64,000 nt of DNA from the NCBI RefSeq assembly GCF_030546575.1, contig NZ_JAUOTN010000002.1:310001-374000 (forward strand). Direction: 5' to 3'. Positions 52,084-61,800 of the stretch are shown in pieces. A program made the translations under genes and the position numbers. The notes beneath the pieces are model-generated. The model had not been told where the DNA came from. It saw nothing but the letters and a program-made list of their open reading frames with translations, and made no database searches. The DNA is from Pontibacter coccineus. Lineage in GTDB: Bacteria > Bacteroidota > Bacteroidia > Cytophagales > Hymenobacteraceae. The number at the start of each line of letters is the position of its first letter. Position 1 is the stretch's first letter.

Positions 52084-52608
52084 ATGGAAGAGCAAAACAT
52101 CTTGTTCAGGGAAAAGCAACGGTTCACGCAGTTCTGGCTGTGGGCGCTGCTGCTGGGTCTGGCGGCCATCATGCTGGCAGGTTTTGTGTACCAGGTCCTG
52201 CTGGGCGGTACCTTCGGCAACCGGCCCGTGTCGGATGTGCCGCTGAGCATTATGGTGGCCCTGATAGGCTTCGGGCTCCCGTTCTTTTTCTATTGGGTAA
52301 CGCTGACCACAGAGGTAATGCCGGGCGTACTACAGGTGCGTCTGCGGCCTTTCCACCTGAAACCGGTGCGCATACCTTTGCATACCGTGCGTGATTTCGA
52401 GAGGGTGACTTACAACCCAATCGATGAATACGGCGGCTGGGGTATACGCTGGGGTGCAAAAGGAAAGGCGTACAGTACGTCGGGCAGGGAAGGAGTATTG
52501 CTGCGCTTTTACAACCAACAACCTCTCCTGATCGGCTCGCAGCGAGCCAAGGAGCTGTTTCTGGCAATAGAGCAAGCCAAAGCGCTGGGCAAAGGTATAG
52601 CGGACTAA
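52084..52608 (+). CDS. Two-helix membrane protein with PH-like domain (DUF6141-like)
   Basis: 174 residues: two N-terminal membrane helices (LWALLLGLAAIMLAGFVYQV and PLSIMVALIGFGLPFFFYWV), then a soluble domain with RLRPFHLKPVRIPLHTVRDF and NPIDEYGGWGIRWGAKGKAY, ending FLAIEQAKALGKG. The YGGWGIR stretch and beta-rich tail are like small bacterial PH-type membrane domains; I believe this is the DUF6141 group but could not check. Function unknown. It shares the plus strand with the cystathionine enzyme (73-bp gap). Confidence 0.7.
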   Translation: MEEQNILFREKQRFTQFWLWALLLGLAAIMLAGFVYQVLLGGTFGNRPVSDVPLSIMVALIGFGLPFFFYWVTLTTEVMPGVLQVRLRPFHLKPVRIPLHTVRDFERVTYNPIDEYGGWGIRWGAKGKAYSTSGREGVLLRFYNQQPLLIGSQRAKELFLAIEQAKALGKGIAD

Positions 52609-52620
52609 ATTGGCAGGTAT

Positions 52621-52659
52621 AGAAAAGGCCGCTGTTCGATCTGAGCAGCGGCCTTTTCT
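52621..52659. terminator. Bidirectional intrinsic terminator
   Basis: Stem AGAAAAGGCCGCTG/CAGCGGCCTTTTCT with an 11-nt loop between convergent genes. Confidence 0.85.
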
Positions 52660-52678
52660 ATGGTATCAGGTATAGAGA

Positions 52679-53395
52679 CTACTTTATCGACTGAATGCCC
52701 AGTATTTTGTAGATCTCCGTGAAGTCAGGGGTCAGGATGATTTCCGTACGACGGTTCTTGGCTTTGGCAGCAGGCGTACGGCCTGTGTCCACTGGCTGGA
52801 AGAAGGCGCGCCCGGCAGGTGTGATGCGGTCCGGCGACAGGCCGCGCTGTGCCATTAGGCGGGTGATCTCAGTGGCGCGCAATACGCTCAGGTCCCAGTT
52901 GTCGGCGATGTCCTTCGTGCCTGGTCGTACCTCCACGTCATCTGTGTGGCCTTCAACCAATACGCCAACGCTCTGGTTTTTCTTCAGCACGTCTACCAGT
53001 TGGTCGAGGGCCTGCTTGCCCGTGTTGTTCACTTTTGTACTGCCTGTGGCGAACAAAAGCTTGTCGGACATCGACACGTATACCTTGCCGTCTTTGATGT
53101 TCACGCTCAGATCGCCCTGGTTGAAACCAGACAGCGCACCGGTCACCTCGTTGCGAAGGTTATCCAGTATTTTCTTCTGGTCGTTCATGGCGCGCTCCAA
53201 TTCAGTCAGTTTCTGCTCACGTGCCCGCAGCGTATTACTCAGTTCTTTTTCCTTTTCGCGGCTGGCGGCCTGTTCGCGCTCCAGGGCCTCTTTGCTGGCT
53301 TTCAGCTCGTCGTACTTTTTAGAGGAAACGCATGATGACATTAGGACGCCACATAGAAGCAGTGACAATGATGCTTTCGTGAAATTAGATCTCAT
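52679..53395 (-). CDS. OmpA-family lipoprotein
   Basis: 238 residues from the ATG at 53393-53395. Lipoprotein signal SLSLLLCGVLMSSCVSSKKY (lipid-modified Cys about 21), a coiled-coil stalk (KASKEALEREQAASREKEKE) and a C-terminal OmpA peptidoglycan-binding domain: VLVEGHTDDVEV, the NWDLSVLRATEITRLM helix and KAKNRRTEIIL with its conserved Arg and Asp contacts to the peptide stem. It should tether the outer membrane to the cell wall. Single-gene unit ended by its own convergent terminator. Confidence 0.93.
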   Translation of the reverse strand: MRSNFTKASLSLLLCGVLMSSCVSSKKYDELKASKEALEREQAASREKEKELSNTLRAREQKLTELERAMNDQKKILDNLRNEVTGALSGFNQGDLSVNIKDGKVYVSMSDKLLFATGSTKVNNTGKQALDQLVDVLKKNQSVGVLVEGHTDDVEVRPGTKDIADNWDLSVLRATEITRLMAQRGLSPDRITPAGRAFFQPVDTGRTPAAKAKNRRTEIILTPDFTEIYKILGIQSIK

Positions 53396-53712
53396 GTGTA
53401 AGGGTGTTAATTGATCAGATTGTTTGTAATTGATTTTTACTGGCAACTATGGAACAAAACGCAAAACGAGGCCTGTAAGTATAAGCTAATTCAGTTTCGC
53501 TCCCTGATTGCCCCGGTTACCGAGCAAATATTGTGCTACAACTATATTTCAGGTATAGCCGAAGGTATAAATATTTCTGGTATCGTAACAGGTTATCCGT
53601 GGGAAAAGGCTGATCAGGAATCAATAACCGGAGAAGGCGGCGTGGTTTGACGGGCGGAAGGACTACTGCAGAATATAGCAGGTGCTGGAATACTGTGGTT
53701 GCGCTTGATCTT
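53396..53712. other. 317-bp intergenic region
   Basis: Contains an unlikely plus-strand frame (53411-53650) and two GGTATA words near 53550-53568. Nothing I can name. Confidence 0.4.
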
Positions 53713-54099
53713 TTACTCGTCGTCTCTCCGAACCCATTCCAATGCTTTGTCGCGGTCGGTGGGTTCAAAGTACTTTACCTTGGCCGTGGTGAAGGGAGTT
53801 GCCATGACGGTAAACCAGTCCAGCCACTTTTGGTTGCCGACGAGCGCCACTTTTCTGAAGTCGCCTGCGTGCCGGAAGTCAAACCTCAGGTCTTCCCAAA
53901 GCGCCTGCAACGATATTTCTTCAGCCTCCTGCAACTCTGCATACACCCGTATCTTACCGTACTGTTTGATTTTCTCCTCCAGTATCGGTAACATCACCTC
54001 GTAGTCATGGCGGTCTACGCTGCCTGCCAGTCGAAAAGCAACCAGCTCTTCCCGCGACTCTTCAAGTAACTGTAGCATTGGGATCAGGTTTGTCGTCAT
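53713..54099 (-). CDS. STAS/SpoIIAA-like (SEC14-type) protein
   Basis: 128 residues. Pattern of the SpoIIAA-like domain: ELVAFRLAGSVDRHDYEVML, then YGKIRVYAELQEAEEISLQA, FRKVALVGNQKWLDWFTVMA and YFEPTDRDKALEWVR at the C-terminus. These small alpha/beta proteins occur widely; some relate to anti-sigma-antagonist or lipid-binding folds, but no activity is established for this subgroup. No partner is adjacent. Confidence 0.8.
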   Translation of the reverse strand: MTTNLIPMLQLLEESREELVAFRLAGSVDRHDYEVMLPILEEKIKQYGKIRVYAELQEAEEISLQALWEDLRFDFRHAGDFRKVALVGNQKWLDWFTVMATPFTTAKVKYFEPTDRDKALEWVRRDDE

Positions 54100-54182
54100 A
54101 GATACGTAACGACGATGACCACGTTCAAGTATAGTATTCGGCTACAGCTATACTTATGCCTGTTATTGTACCATATTCTGAC

Positions 54183-54575
54183 CTATTGGGCAGCCAACGT
54201 GCTCAGCTGGCGAAGTAGTATGTCGCGGGTGGTACTGGTGGTGCCGTCAGCGAACCGGATGCTGTAAGGCGTGCCAGACGAAGACTGCGTAGCCAGTTCT
54301 GTGACAAACCCTTCCGCCGTTTTAATTTTTGAGGCATGCTTGTTCCATTTTGAATACAGGTGCTCCGCAGCCTTTTCAGGTGCAAATTCGCTGTTGTCGC
54401 GTATAAAGGTGGCGCCCTGGAGGGTGCGTATGTATTCGATCAGCTGCTTCACTTTCTGATCTTCTGACATTGTTTCGGAAGAACCGCTGAGTTCGTAAGA
54501 GCCCTGTGCAGCAGCAAGTTGCGTTGCACTTTGGGCTAACAGGATGGCCACCGCCACGAATAGTACTCTGAACAT
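54183..54575 (-). CDS. DUF5329-like exported protein
   Basis: 130 residues with signal peptide (LFVAVAILLAQSATQLAAA). The mature part fits the DUF5329 pattern as I recall it: LIEYIRTLQGATFIRDNSEF, AAEHLYSKWNKHASKIKTAE, and SSSGTPYSIRFADG near the C-terminus. Function unknown; probably periplasmic. Separate from its neighbours by about 85 and 145 bp. Confidence 0.7.
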   Translation of the reverse strand: MFRVLFVAVAILLAQSATQLAAAQGSYELSGSSETMSEDQKVKQLIEYIRTLQGATFIRDNSEFAPEKAAEHLYSKWNKHASKIKTAEGFVTELATQSSSGTPYSIRFADGTTSTTRDILLRQLSTLAAQ

Positions 54576-54720
54576 GGTTTTTGTACTCGTTTATTTTAAA
54601 AAAATCTGTTCGGATCATTAATTTTGCAATCCGGTAAGGCACTTAATTTCAAGTCTTAACGTTAGGTTCAGAAGCAAAAGCTATACCTGAATCTGCCGTT
54701 GTAACGGCTATACGTATTTT

Positions 54721-56649
54721 ATGAAGAAAATTTTCTCCCTTTTTGCGGTGGCCTTTTTGCTAGGCCAGCAGGCCTTTGCCCAACAAAACATCGAAACCAG
54801 ATTGGGCTACAGTTACAACGATAAATTTGAATTTTCGGACGAGTGGCAATACCTCTCCACTGACATTTACCTCTTCAACGGTGGCCAGTTTAACCGTGTG
54901 CTCAACGAGTTGGAGTCAGGGGTAAAAAAGAAAAGCAAGAAGAATTACGCTTACGAACTGGAGTACCTGTTCATCACGGCGCAGCTCAAAAACCTGAAGC
55001 TCTTCGGCAACGACCAAATCGTATACCCGCTCTTCAACTTCCACATCAACACCGACAAGAAGGAATACCACACCCAGGTAAGTGACCACCTGGAAGTGGT
55101 GCGCATTATAGACAAAATGCCGCTGACTTCTGCCCAGAACAGCATCGATGCCGCCATCAACGCCAAGGCAGTTACCAACCAGGACGGTGATCAGGTGTTC
55201 AACCTGGTGGCCAGCCAATTGGTAAGCCTTTCGAACCTGACCAACCCATCGGTGGCGGTCATGTCGCTGGTAGGGGAGTTTGGCAACTTGCTCAATTCGC
55301 GCGCCAAGAAGAAAGAGTACAAATTCAGCTCCACCATCCGCCTTTACGAAGGCCAGGATTTTGACACACGGCTGCACTCAGTGAAGGTATACGTGTTCGT
55401 GCCTGGCAATGTGAAGACCGTTACTTTAAAGCCCGCCAAACTTGCCGATTACCTCAGCAAGAACTCCAGCAAACTCGATCGCAAGCAGATAGAAGATGCC
55501 ATCGGGTACAAGGAGTATCCCTACATTGTGGTGGCCAACTATAAGTCGCTCTACAAAGTGGATGTGCTGACCGGCGACGAAGTGACCATGGACCTGATCG
55601 AGAAGCGCAAACAGAAGATCCAGACGGCCTACGACACGAAGCTGATGAACGACGAGACCTATCGCCAGGAAAAGCTGTATGTAGAGTTTCTGCGCATTTT
55701 CGCCGAGATGAAGCAAAACCTGAACGCTTACCGACTCAACTACCGCAACAACTCCCCGGAGATCAACGCCAAGAACCTGTTCGGCATCATGCAGGAGTAC
55801 AAGCGTATGAAAACCGCCTTCGAGGCACGGGAGAAAGAGTTTGACAAGAACTCTACCTATAAGAACATCTTCCGGTCGGAGTACGAGTCTATACTGGCTA
55901 ATGCCGACCTATACCTGGACGCCGACCATAACCTGAAAAACGCCAAGGTGCTGGTGAACACGCTGCAGGAGCTGGAGAACAACCCGAAAGCCTGGGATAC
56001 GCCGGCCAAGCGCGAGGCCGCGCTGGCCAAGCTGTCGTCTGTGGAGTTGCCGCGCGCCGATTACCTGTCTGCCTCAGTAGAAGGGGAGGCCATCGTGCGC
56101 CTGACCAAAAGGTTGGAAGACATGCAGTACCGCGAGGTGTTTGAAAAGGAAGTGAAGCAGCTGGCGGAAGCGCAAGCCTCTGATGAGTCAGTGTCGATGC
56201 GCAATGCCCTGCAGGACAAAGCCAACACGAGCAACTGCCTGAGCTGCCGCGACAAGGTGCGTGATGCGGTGAACGAGTACAACAAACGCCACGAAAGCTC
56301 CCGACTGAAAGAAGAGACCAAAGAGATGGGCAAGCTGCAGAGCGCCGCCGAACAACAGGTGCTGCGCCACCTGCGCTGGCAGCTGTGCTTCGACAATAAC
56401 CTGCAGGCGGTGGCCGTAGCCAGTTCCGACAATGGCATGGACCAGTACTACGCGAAGCTGGGTGAGAGAAGCAGTGCCTTTGCCGCCACGATCAAAGAAC
56501 TCGACACGCTGGCCAAAAACATACCTGAGAACCCGCGTCTGCAACAAGTGCAGGCCTATAACAAACAGCTCACCAACCTGATGAAAGAAGTAGAGCAGCA
56601 CTATACCTTGCTTTGCGAGTTAGACAAAAAGCTCTGCGAGTGTCAGTAA
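54721..56649 (+). CDS. Large exported protein of unknown function, 642 aa
   Basis: Signal peptide IFSLFAVAFLLGQQAFA. The mature protein is charged and mixed alpha/beta to about residue 290 (VYPLFNFHINTDKKEYHTQ, FSSTIRLYEGQDFDTRLHSV), then mostly helical with probable coiled coil (AFEAREKEFDKNSTYK, HESSRLKEETKEMGKLQSAA). It contains a CLSCRDK pair at about 506-510 and ends with paired cysteines (LLCELDKKLCECQ), perhaps disulfides in the periplasm. No membrane helix, lipobox or T9SS tail. I do not recognise a family. Confidence 0.75.
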   Translation: MKKIFSLFAVAFLLGQQAFAQQNIETRLGYSYNDKFEFSDEWQYLSTDIYLFNGGQFNRVLNELESGVKKKSKKNYAYELEYLFITAQLKNLKLFGNDQIVYPLFNFHINTDKKEYHTQVSDHLEVVRIIDKMPLTSAQNSIDAAINAKAVTNQDGDQVFNLVASQLVSLSNLTNPSVAVMSLVGEFGNLLNSRAKKKEYKFSSTIRLYEGQDFDTRLHSVKVYVFVPGNVKTVTLKPAKLADYLSKNSSKLDRKQIEDAIGYKEYPYIVVANYKSLYKVDVLTGDEVTMDLIEKRKQKIQTAYDTKLMNDETYRQEKLYVEFLRIFAEMKQNLNAYRLNYRNNSPEINAKNLFGIMQEYKRMKTAFEAREKEFDKNSTYKNIFRSEYESILANADLYLDADHNLKNAKVLVNTLQELENNPKAWDTPAKREAALAKLSSVELPRADYLSASVEGEAIVRLTKRLEDMQYREVFEKEVKQLAEAQASDESVSMRNALQDKANTSNCLSCRDKVRDAVNEYNKRHESSRLKEETKEMGKLQSAAEQQVLRHLRWQLCFDNNLQAVAVASSDNGMDQYYAKLGERSSAFAATIKELDTLAKNIPENPRLQQVQAYNKQLTNLMKEVEQHYTLLCELDKKLCECQ

Positions 56650-56690
56650 GGCGCCAATAACATTCCCGCGATTTTACCCGTTGGGACTGT

Positions 56691-57188
56691 ATGGTTGATT
56701 TTCTGGATACGCTCTTAGGTATAGACTCCGATTCACTCACATGGTGGCAAATGTCCATCCGGGCGGTGGTGGTATTCATTGTCGCCCTAATTATCATGCG
56801 AATCGGCAACAAGCGCATCTTTGGCAAACAAACCGCCTTCGATATCGTGCTGGGAATCATCTATGGTTCAATTCTTAGCCGCGCAATTACCGGCAATTCT
56901 CCCTTCTGGCCTACACTGGCCGCCGCCCTCATACTGGTTCTCCTTCACCGCTTTCTGGCTTTTCTGGCCTATAATACCGAGGGCTTTATCGGGCCCTTTA
57001 TCAAAGGAAATCCTGTTTGCCTGATCAGAGACGGGCAACTTCAGGAGGACAAACTTAAAAAGCACAACCTGACCGACAATGATTTGCAGGAAGCCCTGCG
57101 AAGTGGTGGCGTTTCCTCCATAAAGGAGGTAGAGTCGGCCTACCTGGAGCGGAGCGGGGATATCAGCATCGTGAAGAAAGCTACATAA
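56691..57188 (+). CDS. DUF421/YetF-family membrane protein
   Basis: 165 residues: three membrane helices (RAVVVFIVALIIMRIGNKRI, FDIVLGIIYGSILSRAITG, PTLAAALILVLLHRFLAFLA) followed by the YetF C-terminal domain with GNPVCLIRDGQLQEDKLKKH and the conserved LTDNDLQEALRSGGVSSI. Members are small membrane proteins with a cytosolic dimeric domain; physiological role uncertain. It ends at a strong terminator shared with convergent trxA. Confidence 0.88.
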   Translation: MVDFLDTLLGIDSDSLTWWQMSIRAVVVFIVALIIMRIGNKRIFGKQTAFDIVLGIIYGSILSRAITGNSPFWPTLAAALILVLLHRFLAFLAYNTEGFIGPFIKGNPVCLIRDGQLQEDKLKKHNLTDNDLQEALRSGGVSSIKEVESAYLERSGDISIVKKAT

Positions 57189-57228
57189 ACACGAAAGCCT
57201 TTCCAAAACTGGAAAGGCTTTCGTGTTT
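57187..57228. terminator. Bidirectional intrinsic terminator
   Basis: A perfect 18-bp stem (AAACACGAAAGCCTTTCC) with a six-base loop, between the DUF421 gene and trxA. Confidence 0.9.
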
Positions 57229-57247
57229 AAATTTTGTTAGACAGTGC

Positions 57248-57574
57248 TTAGGCCATCTGTGCGTCCAGCTTGCCAGCCAGTACGTTTTTAGGCACAGCGC
57301 CTACCTGCTTGTCCACAACCTGTCCGTTTTTGAAAACGAGCAGTGTTGGGATGCTGCGGATACCGAACTTGGCAGAAGTCTGCGGGTTTGCGTCTACGTC
57401 AACTTTACCGATCACGGCTTTACCTTCGTACTCGCCAGCCAGCTCCTCTACAATTGGGCCTACCATGCGGCACGGACCGCACCACTCTGCCCAAAAGTCT
57501 ACCAATACGGGTTTATCTGAATTGATGATCTCATCAAAATTAGCGTCAGTGATTTCTAATGCTTTGTTAGCCAT
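57248..57574 (-). CDS. trxA: Thioredoxin
   Basis: 108 residues, the standard size. Active site WCGPC (31-35) in [20 protein letters not shown], the cis-proline in [14 protein letters not shown] and the ending [13 protein letters not shown] cytosolic dithiol reductant for ribonucleotide reductase, peroxiredoxins and other proteins. A promoter with both Bacteroidota boxes at 19-bp spacing lies just upstream (57609-57639). Confidence 0.97.
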   Translation of the reverse strand: MANKALEITDANFDEIINSDKPVLVDFWAEWCGPCRMVGPIVEELAGEYEGKAVIGKVDVDANPQTSAKFGIRSIPTLLVFKNGQVVDKQVGAVPKNVLAGKLDAQMA

Positions 57575-57608
57575 AACTTTAACGATTTGTTGGTTAAATT
57601 CTGTGTTT

Positions 57609-57639
57609 TAAATATAGTAACATTTTATAGCTTGTCAAA
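57609..57639 (-). promoter_or_regulatory. Promoter of trxA
   Basis: On the minus strand a TTTG (-33; 57636-57639) is followed after exactly 19 bp by TATATTTA (-7; 57609-57616), one base off TAnnTTTG. The implied start site leaves a leader of about 28 nt before the trxA ATG. Confidence 0.65.
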
Positions 57640-57859
57640 TTTAAGCCCAAAGTGCTTCTGCCTGACAAGCTGTCCTGTTCCCGGGCAATTCCCGCTGCAA
57701 ATTTAGAACTTATACATACGACTATTGCAAGCGGAGGGTATATTTATTTGTATAAACAAATGTTGCGGGATTAAGTTTCATTGGCGAGGGGGTGGTAGAG
57801 GAGTGTTAACTTAATCTGGATGCTTAGTTGGTAGTAAGCTAGGAAAGTTACGGTAGGCT
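57640..57859. other. Intergenic region before the REP cluster
   Basis: About 220 bp with no gene; AT-rich and without a clear hairpin. Confidence 0.35.
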
Positions 57860-57987
57860 CTTTCGGATTTATCAATCCGAAAGTTAACTGTAGCGGATTT
57901 CTTAATCCGCGTATACAAACTTCATTTATTAATGCACGCGGATCTGGAGATGCGCAACAGTTATTCTTCGGATTGATAAATCCGAAG
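57860..57987. repeat. REP-like palindromes, left cluster
   Basis: Three short hairpins: CTTTCGGATT-TATC-AATCCGAAAG (57860-57883), GCGGATT-TCTT-AATCCGC (57893-57910) and CTTCGGATT-GATA-AATCCGAAG (57966-57987). The first two are joined by a TTAACTGTA linker. They precede the transposase gene. Confidence 0.85.
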
Positions 57988-58007
57988 CAGCATTAAGGGA
58001 AGCATTA

Positions 58008-58572
58008 ATGTTTCAGGAAATTGCGATGGGACTCAAAAACAGGATAGCAACAGGGAATTTATACTTCTTAACCTTAACAGTGGTGGATTGGGTAGACCTT
58101 TTCATGAGATCGATTTACAAGCACATTATAGTCAATTCCCTTAAGTTCTGTCAGGAAAAGAAAGGACTCCAGTTGTATGCCTGGGTGTTGATGACAAACC
58201 ATCTGCATATAATTGCGGCAGCAGATGAAGGCAAATAATTTATCTGACATCCTGCGCGATTTCAAGAAATTTACAAGTCGACAGCTGGTGGAAGCTATTC
58301 AGCAAGGAAATGAAAGTAGAAAAGAGTGGCTATTGTATCGCTTTCATTTAGCGGGCAAGTACGATCCAAAAATCACGCATTACAAACTTTGGCAAGACGG
58401 CAATGAAGCCAAAGAAATACACAGCAACACTTTTATGGAGCAGAAGCTGGAGTATATTCATCAGAACCCAGTTCGAGCGGAGTGGGTTGATGAACCCGAG
58501 CATTACAGGTATAGCTCAGCGGCTAATTATGCCGGGTTGGCTGGCTTGCTTCATGTGGAGTTTCTGGATTGA
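58008..58572 (+). pseudogene. REP-associated tyrosine transposase (Y1/HUH, RAYT-like), frameshifted
   Basis: Two overlapping frames make one protein. Frame 1 (58008-58238) gives LYFLTLTVVDWVDLFMRSIY and QLYAWVLMTNHLHIIAAADE, with the HUH motif HLH. Frame 2 (to 58572) gives NNLSDILRDFKKFTSRQLVE and the catalytic-tyrosine region QKLEYIHQNPVRAEWVDE, then HYRYSSAANYAG. The switch is at about 58230-58236, where GGCAAATAATTT appears to have one extra A. RAYTs are single-copy transposases thought to spread REP palindromes. As written the gene is broken, unless the AAA TAA site is read by a +1 shift. Confidence 0.8.
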
Positions 58573-58609
58573 TATTAGAATTTACTAGTTGCTACTTCAG
58601 AACCTGCTA

Positions 58610-58728
58610 CTTCGGATTTATCAATCCGAAGTTTAACTGTTTCGGGTCTCCAGACCCGCGTGTACCACCTTTTGGAATACGGGGATTAGGAAATCCACTA
58701 CAGTTAACTTTCGGATTGATAAATCCGA
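58610..58728. repeat. REP-like palindromes, right cluster
   Basis: CTTCGGATT-TATC-AATCCGAAG (58610-58631), CGGGTCT-CC-AGACCCG (58643-58658) and TCGGATT-GATA-AATCCGA (58711-58728), with the TTAACTGT linker after the first and its reverse complement before the last. The ends of the module are therefore in inverted orientation around the transposase gene. Confidence 0.85.
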
Positions 58729-58771
58729 GAGAGCAGTTTGCGATTCGGGCAGTGGTGTCCGAATGAGCAAC

Positions 58772-58804
58772 AAAAAAGGTATGCCACTTACGCAGCATAC
58801 CTTT
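58772..58804 (-). terminator. Intrinsic terminator of dnaE
   Basis: Stem AAAGGTATGC/GCATACCTTT with a 10-nt loop; on the minus strand it ends in six T, about 55 bp after the dnaE stop. Confidence 0.8.
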
Positions 58805-58857
58805 CCTATACCTGAAAAGTGGAGACTGTCACGCCAATCTCCAAAACTCCAAATCCT

Positions 58858-61800
58858 TTACAGCAGCTTACACTCTCCCAGTCCCAGGTCCTTGATCTGG
58901 CCCAGGAATACTTTCGGGTCAACGCGGTATTTGCGGGAGTAAGTGGGTAGCACCAGTTTTTCGTCTGGAACGTGGAGTGTGATTTCCAGTCGCTTCTGGC
59001 CCGGGCTGGTGGCGATGGCTTCTTCCAGGGCTTCAGCCAGGTTAGGGGTCAGGAGTTGCAGGTTTACGTTAACTTGCACGCCTTGTGCCATTTTGTCCAT
59101 CACGTCGCCCAAAAGCTGGATATTGGTAGGCTTAAGCTCCCACTGGTCCTCCGTTTTATAGCGCAGCTGCACCTTACCCCGGATGAACAGGTATAGCCCT
59201 TGCCGCAGGTAGGGCTGGAACTTCATGTAGTCCTCTCCGAACAGCGCCATTTGCAGCGTGGTATCATAGTCTTCGATCGAGAACAGCGCAAACGGGTTGC
59301 CGTTCTTGGCAGTACGGATCACCACTTCTGACACCATACCCGCCACATTGATGTCCTTGTTTTTGTGGTTGGCAATATCGGCTAATGCGGAGGTACAGTA
59401 TGAGTCGATCTCCATCTTGAACTGGTCGAGCGGGTGACCTGAGATGTAAAAGCCTACCACGTCTTTCTCACGGCGAAGCATTTCGGCCTGCGTCCATACC
59501 TGTACCTCGGGTATTTTTGGTAGCGGCGAGGCCACAGCGGCACTGCCCCCGAACAGCGACTGTTGCGCTGCCTGTTGCTCTGCCTGGTAGTTGTTGCCGT
59601 AGCGAACCGCTTTCTCCAGCAAACTGATGTTCTCGCCTTCTGGCACTTCCATTAACTGGGCGCGGTGATAGAGTCCCCAAGAGTCAAATGCTCCGGCCAA
59701 GGCCATGCTTTCAAAGGTCTTTTTGTTCACGGCACGCAGGTTGATGCGCTTCGAAAAGTCAAAGATATCCTGGTATGGACCGTTCTTTTCTCTTTCCGAA
59801 ATGATGGCGTCTACCGCGGCTTCGCCGGTGCCTTTTATCGCGGCCAGTCCGAAACGGATCTGCCCCTGTTCGTTCACGTTGAACTTCAGCAAAGATTCGT
59901 TCACGTCCGGACCAAGCACGGCAACACCTTGTTTGCGGGCCTCCTCAATAAAGAACGTCACCTTCTTGATGTCGTTCATGTTGTTGGTGAGTACCGCCGC
60001 CATGTACTCGGCAGGATAGTGCGCCTTCAGGTAACCGGTCTGGTAGGCCACCACGGAGTAAGCAGCAGAGTGCGAGCGGTTGAAGCCGTACTGGGCGAAC
60101 TTCTCCATCACGTCGAACACCTCCGAAGCTTTTTTCGCCGGGATCTTGTGCATTTCTGCGGCACCGGCGATGAACTTCTCACGCTCCTCGGCCATCTTCT
60201 TCATGTCTTTCTTACCCATGGCACGGCGAAGCAAGTCGGCGCCGCCCAGTGAGTAACCGGCCAGGATCTGGGCCGTCTGCATGATCTGCTCCTGGTACAC
60301 CATGATCCCGTAAGAGTAGTTCAGGATCGGCTCGAGCAGCTCGTGCGGGTATTCCACTTCCTCTTTGCCGTGCTTGCGGTTAATGAAGTTCGGGATGAAC
60401 TGCATCGGGCCCGGCCGGTAAAGGGCGTTCATGGCGATCAAATCTTCAATGTTGGTCGGCTGCAGGTCCTTGAGGTACATGCGCATACCTTCCGACTCGA
60501 ACTGGAACGTACCGATCGTATCGCCACGCTGGTATAGTTCGTACGTCTTCTCGTCATCTATCGGAATGTTGTCAATGTCGATCTCTACGCCGTGGTTCTT
60601 TTTGATCAGCTCCATGGCATCTTTGATGACGGTCAGGGTTTTCAGGCCCAAAAAGTCCATCTTCAGCATACCGGCACTCTCGATCACTTTGCCATCGAAC
60701 TGTGTCACGAGCAGGTCCGAGTCTTTGGAGGTCGAAACTGGTATGTAATTGGTGATGTCGTCCGGCGCGATGATCACACCGGCGGCGTGTATACCTGTGT
60801 TGCGGACCGAACCTTCCAGCTTTTCGGCCAGCTTGAGCACAGCAGCGCGCGCATCGTCTCCTTCGCGGATGGCGGCCAGCTCCAGGTTCTCCATGAAAGC
60901 CTTGGCCAGCGTAGTGCCCGGTGTGTCTGGTACCATTTTAGCCAGTTCGTTGGCCTCGGCCAATGGCAGTGAGGTAGAGCGAGCCACGTCTTTGATTGAC
61001 GATTTAGCGGCCATGGTGCCGAAGGTGATGATCTGGGCTACCTGCGTTTTGCCGTATTTGTCCACCACGTAATCGATCACGCGCTGGCGGTTCACGTCGT
61101 CGAAGTCGATGTCAATATCGGGCATCGACACACGCTCCGGGTTGAGGAATCGTTCGAAGAGCAGGTTATACTTGATCGGGTCGATGTTGGTAATACCGAC
61201 ACAGTAAGCCACAGCCGAACCGGCAGCAGAACCACGACCCGGACCCACGAACACACCCATATCACGGCCCCGGTTGATGAAGTCCTGCACGATCAAAAAG
61301 TAGCCGGCAAAACCCATCGTCTTGATCACGTGCAGCTCAAAATCGAGGCGCTCGGTCACTTCCGGGGTAATTTCAGAGTAGCGCTTGGCAGCCCCCTCGT
61401 AAGTCAGGTGGCGCAGGAAATCGTCGGCATTGGCATGCTCCGGCGGAATTGGGAAGTTCGGCAACAGGATGTCGCGCTTCAGAACGGGCGGTGTGATTTT
61501 GTCAACGATCTCGTTGGTGTTGTCCACGGCCTCCGGCACGTCCTTGAACAGCTGGTTCATCTCGGCCTGCGTTTTGAAGTAGAACTGGTCGTTCGGGAAA
61601 CCAAAACGGGTCTTCGGGCCGGCCTCGTCGATGCGCTGCAGCATCTGGCGCACGTTCATGTGGTTGCTATACTTGCTGCGCACGTTCTCAACGGTGTCAT
61701 AGATTACCTTCTGGTCGTCGCTCAGGAAGCGGTAATACTTGGTGGCAAAGTCGCCCACCGGTGTGCTCTGGTCTTCGCCGGTGTTCACGCATAGCAGAAT

